Below are positions 23,206 to 25,693 of a DNA stretch of 25,693 nucleotides, in pieces; position 1 is the first letter of the stretch, and every line of letters begins with the position of its first letter. A program made the position numbers and the translations under genes. Under the pieces are notes generated by a model that did no database searches, had not been told where the DNA came from, and worked only from the letters and a program-made list of their open reading frames with translations. Source of the DNA: a virus. The DNA is taken from IMG/VR virus record IMGVR_UViG_3300042898_000224, positions 1 to 25,693 of that record; one strand, written 5' to 3'.

Positions 23206-23539
23206 CTTTTACCTTCCATTCACGTTCATTACGCCCTGATTTTGACTTGACTGTGCGTCCTGTCAACTCAATTAAGTCCATATTGGACAACTCGTTTAAA
23301 CGTCTTGCAACCTGATTTGAGTCTAAGCCGCTATGTTGGGCTATCCCATCCTTGCCAAGCGCACCATGAGCCTTTAAACAGTCCACAATGATGCCAAAGT
23401 GCTTGGATGCCAAGTCTTTAGCTGAATCTGCTGCTTCAAAGCTGGTAATTGGGTCTGAAGCTCTTGCCCGACCAAAGATAGGCAAGTCAAAGAACTTCTT
23501 CACGCCACCACCAAAATGTATATCGTCTAATTTACTCAT
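23195..23539 (-). CDS. Winged-helix DNA-binding protein
   Basis: 114 residues. Two adjacent ATGs exist (23542 and 23539); the second is preferred because AGGAG then lies 6 bases upstream. N-terminal KKFFDLPIFGRARASDPITS, then a winged helix-turn-helix: helices around HFGIIVDCLKAHG, LGKDGIAQHSGLDSNQVARR and LNELSNMDLIEL, with the wing TGRTVKSKSGRNEREWKV. The Pattern DPxTSxxAA near residue 30 is frequent in phage small wHTH proteins. Probably an early regulator; target unknown. It ends the leftward operon apart from the possible membrane peptide. Confidence 0.75.
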   Translation of the reverse strand: MSKLDDIHFGGGVKKFFDLPIFGRARASDPITSFEAADSAKDLASKHFGIIVDCLKAHGALGKDGIAQHSGLDSNQVARRLNELSNMDLIELTGRTVKSKSGRNEREWKVKGAE

Positions 23540-23631
23540 CATTCACTCCTGTTTAAAAAGGTGAGGTACTCGTAACACTGGTGCAATTGCCTTGCGTATC
23601 GAATGCCAGCATTACTTTCCCTCTTATTCAG
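23539..23631 (-). CDS. Possible 30-codon ORF with CTG start
   Basis: A leftward frame directly after a stop at its 5' side, beginning CTG AAT AAG, and encoding NKRESNAGIRYARQLHQCYE then YLTFLNRSE. Its TGA overlaps the start of the winged-helix gene (ATGA), as in other genes here. The composition (Arg, Tyr, Gln, Cys) reads as protein, but there is no ATG, GTG or TTG at its 5' end and only a weak ribosome-binding site. It may be a real gene with an unusual start or a truncated remnant. A 19-codon ATG ORF in another frame of the same stretch is a weaker alternative. Confidence 0.4.
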   Translation of the reverse strand: MNKRESNAGIRYARQLHQCYEYLTFLNRSE

Positions 23632-23638
23632 TCAGACT

Positions 23639-23890
23639 CTAAAATGGAATCGAATCGTCCAGATCATCAAAGCCAGCTTTAGGCTTGGCCTTGGCTGGTG
23701 CTTGGCCTTGTTCTTCTTTAGGGCTGAGAGCCAGACCCATGAACTTGCCGTTCTTGCCTTCTTTAATCCATGCTGAGAGCCAGTATTCCTGACCATTCAC
23801 CCGCACATTTCCTTTGTAATCAGGATGGTTGCTTGTTTCCTTCTTGTCGTTCTTAAACAATACACCTGAGTTGTCCCTAAAATTATCCAT
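23639..23890 (-). CDS. Small protein with SSB-like acidic tail
   Basis: 83 residues; ATG at 23890 with AGGAG 7 bases upstream (the longer frame from 23950 lies inside the HNH gene). A compact beta-type core ([47 protein letters not shown]) is followed by a Lys/Ala/Pro linker and the ending DDLDDSIPF. The last residues match the acidic tip of bacterial single-stranded DNA-binding proteins (D-D-x-I-P-F), which recruits repair and replication partners. Candidate function: a mini SSB-like protein or an SSB-tail mimic. It overlaps the HNH gene by 8 bases. Confidence 0.75.
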   Translation of the reverse strand: MDNFRDNSGVLFKNDKKETSNHPDYKGNVRVNGQEYWLSAWIKEGKNGKFMGLALSPKEEQGQAPAKAKPKAGFDDLDDSIPF

Positions 23891-24383
23891 GTAACACTCC
23901 TTTGTATGCTGAAAATTTACCGTGGTGCAAATCTGCTGCTTCAATTGCAACTAAATCAGCCAGTTCACGGTCTGAAAAATAACCAATGTGCTTATCTTTA
24001 AAGTTAACTGTTAATCTAACCCTCCATTTTTGCTCACGCTTTGCCCAACCTACATTTTTGTGACCGCTAACATTGTTTATTCTTATCTTTTGATTTTTCA
24101 AATTTTCAGAATGTGTTGCTGGTCGTAAATTTTCTATTTTGTTGTTTGATTTATTTCCATCAATATGGTCAACTTCTTTTGGAAAATATCCATGATGAAA
24201 CATAAAGATAAGCCTATGAGACATATATCCCCGACCATATAGACCTATCATCTTGTATCCATGATGGATTGTTCTTCCTGCAACTTTGTTAAGAATTATG
24301 TTCTTAGCAATTTTCTTTTTCCAAATGAGATTTCCATCCTGATAATGAAATATTTCATTTAACAACTCTTTGCTAAGTTCCAT
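23883..24383 (-). CDS. HNH homing endonuclease with AP2 domain
   Basis: 166 residues. HNH core: Y53-M-S-H-R, then [19 protein letters not shown] (about 63-81) and IENLRPAT (83-90), i.e. H56, D72-H73, N77 and N85. The AP2-like DNA-binding domain follows (about 107-155): [19 protein letters not shown], then [20 protein letters not shown] and HHGKFS. This combination is typical of free-standing homing endonucleases. The gene is visibly more A+T-rich than its neighbours and sits between exonuclease and SSB-like genes, so it looks like a recent insertion. Ribosome-binding site AAGGTG lies at the exonuclease end. Confidence 0.9.
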   Translation of the reverse strand: MELSKELLNEIFHYQDGNLIWKKKIAKNIILNKVAGRTIHHGYKMIGLYGRGYMSHRLIFMFHHGYFPKEVDHIDGNKSNNKIENLRPATHSENLKNQKIRINNVSGHKNVGWAKREQKWRVRLTVNFKDKHIGYFSDRELADLVAIEAADLHHGKFSAYKGVLHG

Positions 24384-24385
24384 AT

Positions 24386-25006
24386 TTACACCTTAATTTC
24401 ATTGAGTTTTTTAACTTTGTCGTCCACTTCCGCAAGAAACTGGATAACCTCTTTTTCGAGTTCTGCAATGTACAAGTCATTGCGCTCGATTCTTTTGATG
24501 AACAACTGAAGATGGCTAGGCATTCGTGGGTCAAAACTCACAAAATCACACCAACTTCTGTCTGCACATCGCATCTGCCACTGCATCTGGTCAAAGTACT
24601 TCTTAGCGGGTTCTTCACCCAAGACAGTATCAATGTGGGTTGCAGTGTTTGGGCATTTGATCTCCAAGCATCCATCGTCACCCACCAAGCCATCAGGAGA
24701 GGCGGCAGACATAGGAATACTAGGATGGTCAATAGCACCTACCTGATCGACCATATTGCCTGTTTTAGCCTCGTATGCGGCTCTGGCAAATGGCTCGTTC
24801 TCGACACCCCATTCCATTGCAGCATTTGAGTAGGATTCAGCAACAGTCTGAGTCATGCGTTCTACGACCAACTGAGCCATGTAGTTAGCTCTACTGGTGC
24901 TGTAACCTGTCTTTGTCTTGGCAACAATGTCAGAGATACGAGAAGCAGTAGCCTTTCCGCATCTTTGCTGAAACCATGCTTCGCTTCCTTGGACAACTTC
25001 GGTCAT
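24386..25006 (-). CDS. YqaJ/lambda-type exonuclease
   Basis: 206 residues. N-terminal VVQGSEAWFQQRCGKATASR is the usual start of YqaJ viral recombinases. Catalytic motifs: EWGVENEPFARAAYE (about 65-79), SPDG with D105, and LEIKCPN with E115 and K117, then QMQWQM with Q142. These form the PD-(D/E)XK active site that degrades one strand of double-stranded ends. It would partner with the DUF1071 annealing protein encoded upstream. Start overlaps the preceding small gene (ATGA). Confidence 0.93.
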   Translation of the reverse strand: MTEVVQGSEAWFQQRCGKATASRISDIVAKTKTGYSTSRANYMAQLVVERMTQTVAESYSNAAMEWGVENEPFARAAYEAKTGNMVDQVGAIDHPSIPMSAASPDGLVGDDGCLEIKCPNTATHIDTVLGEEPAKKYFDQMQWQMRCADRSWCDFVSFDPRMPSHLQLFIKRIERNDLYIAELEKEVIQFLAEVDDKVKKLNEIKV

Positions 25007-25212
25007 GCTTCCCTCGCTTCCAGCATTGCGTCTGCCATTTCATAAGCATCAATTGCCACCTCATCAACAGGTCGAAGATATATCGGTCGATCTTTGTATG
25101 TCATCATTTCCTGCATAGCCTTTGCCGCAAAGTAATCACGCAAGGTCATGCCGTCTTGTGCATATTGTGTTGTTCCACTAAATGGTCTAGGAAATGCTGC
25201 TGGGTTTTTCAT
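25003..25212 (-). CDS. Small conserved protein in recombination operon
   Basis: 69 residues with NPAAFPRPFSGTTQYAQDGM then TLRDYFAAKAMQEMM and a C-terminal helix VAIDAYEMADAMLEARE. Small proteins with (M/T)LRDYFAA(K)A are widespread in phages and prophages near recombination genes; function unknown. Starts at ATGA overlapping the previous stop and ends at ATGA with the exonuclease start. Confidence 0.8.
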   Translation of the reverse strand: MKNPAAFPRPFSGTTQYAQDGMTLRDYFAAKAMQEMMTYKDRPIYLRPVDEVAIDAYEMADAMLEAREA

Positions 25213-25693
25213 TTCAACGCTCCTTTACGCTTTTCTTTGGCATCAATCACTTTCTTTTGCCAGCCCTTATCAGAGCCGCAAGCAGAGTAAGCAGCAGTGT
25301 AGACATTCTTCAGTTCTTCCATGTTGGATGCCGCATCAATAGCCGCTAAGTGGTCAATCATTGTGTTTACATCAATGTCAGAGCCAGATTCACCTTCAGG
25401 CAAGTCTTCTCCAGCATAGATGTACAAGCCCAAGCCATGCAGAGACAAAGCCTTAGTCATGCACCGCATGATGGCAGTGTTGACAGCAAATGCGTCAGGG
25501 TTGAGGATTGCTTTGTTTCGGAAGTCCATCACTGGAAGTTGGCAAGTCATTGGTTTGCCAAACATAGTGACTGTGACGAACACCATTGCAGTGCCGTTTA
25601 CGTCCATGTAACACTTGTCTCCAAACATCTCAACTTTGTAGACGGCATCTTCATCAGCTTTGAGTGCCTCTGCCCATGCCCATGCCCAAGAGA
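25209..25693 (-). CDS. Single-strand annealing protein, Sak3/DUF1071-like (5' partial)
   Basis: The frame continues off the right edge; at least 160 residues are visible. Upstream of the first in-window ATG (25628) the frame reads SWAWAWAEALKADEDAVYKV, the hallmark N-terminal segment of Sak3-type annealing proteins, so the true start lies outside. Then MVFVTVTMFGKPMTCQLPVM, DFRNKAILNPDAFAVNTAIM, RCMTKALSLHGLGLYIYAGE and DLP. The C-terminal part is a helical region. Anneals complementary single strands in recombination and partners with the exonuclease. Confidence 0.92.
   Translation of the reverse strand, partial: SWAWAWAEALKADEDAVYKVEMFGDKCYMDVNGTAMVFVTVTMFGKPMTCQLPVMDFRNKAILNPDAFAVNTAIMRCMTKALSLHGLGLYIYAGEDLPEGESGSDIDVNTMIDHLAAIDAASNMEELKNVYTAAYSACGSDKGWQKKVIDAKEKRKGALK

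Noticed and set aside
23569-23618. 19-codon ATG frame with an AGAGGG upstream on the minus strand
   Set aside because: Very short, Ser/Thr-rich and unconserved in appearance; the overlapping 30-codon frame is more protein-like and is coupled to the next start.

Overview
This window is a contiguous piece of a tailed double-stranded DNA phage genome with podovirus-type architecture. There is a large terminase, a roughly 690-residue portal, a scaffold and an HK97-fold major capsid protein, followed by small connector/nozzle genes and three large internal (ejection) proteins. I see no tape-measure, sheath or tail-tube gene. The lysis set (M15 peptidase endolysin plus an Rz/Rz1 spanin pair with an outer-membrane lipoprotein) points to a Gram-negative host. 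Moderately low GC and overall resemblance to uncultured aquatic phages suggest a freshwater or marine proteobacterial host, but that is inference. No integrase, repressor, tRNA or CRISPR array is visible.

Layout. 59-2217: packaging (terminase-small-like gene, HNH nuclease, large terminase) joined by 8-bp stop/start overlaps. 2227-4768: a short conserved structural-type ORF and the portal. 4765-7956: two adhesin-like fibre genes, one with a collagen-like Gly-X-Y tract and one with YadA-like head repeats plus an S74 intramolecular chaperone. 7965-8624: three tiny genes. 8681-10847: scaffold, major capsid protein and a small putative head protein, the last two each followed by a hairpin with the same CTAGT loop. 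10891-12704: eight mini-genes, five encoding very basic Lys/Ala-rich proteins. 12701-15482: connector, nozzle-like protein, fibre-base protein and a small acidic protein. 15484-20788: three internal virion proteins. 20798-23110: a membrane/lysis cassette (coiled-coil membrane protein apparently starting at AUU, second membrane protein, Cys-rich lipoprotein, holin-like protein, Rz, embedded Rz1, M15 endolysin).

The rest (23107-25693) is on the minus strand and converges on the late genes. It reads as an early recombination operon: a Sak3-like (DUF1071) single-strand annealing protein running off the right edge, a small conserved protein, a YqaJ/lambda-type exonuclease, an HNH-AP2 homing endonuclease, a small protein with an SSB-like acidic tail, a possible 30-codon ORF, a winged-helix protein and a possible one-helix membrane peptide overlapping a leftward terminator. 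Exonuclease and annealing protein would act together in recombination and concatemer formation, feeding terminase packaging.

Most genes are packed with ATGA, TAATG or ATGTCTGA overlaps, indicating translational coupling. The least conventional parts are the AUU-start gene with its dual-coding overlap, the basic mini-protein cluster, the extra Cys-rich lipoprotein, the duplicated fibre C-terminus, and the small leftward ORFs.
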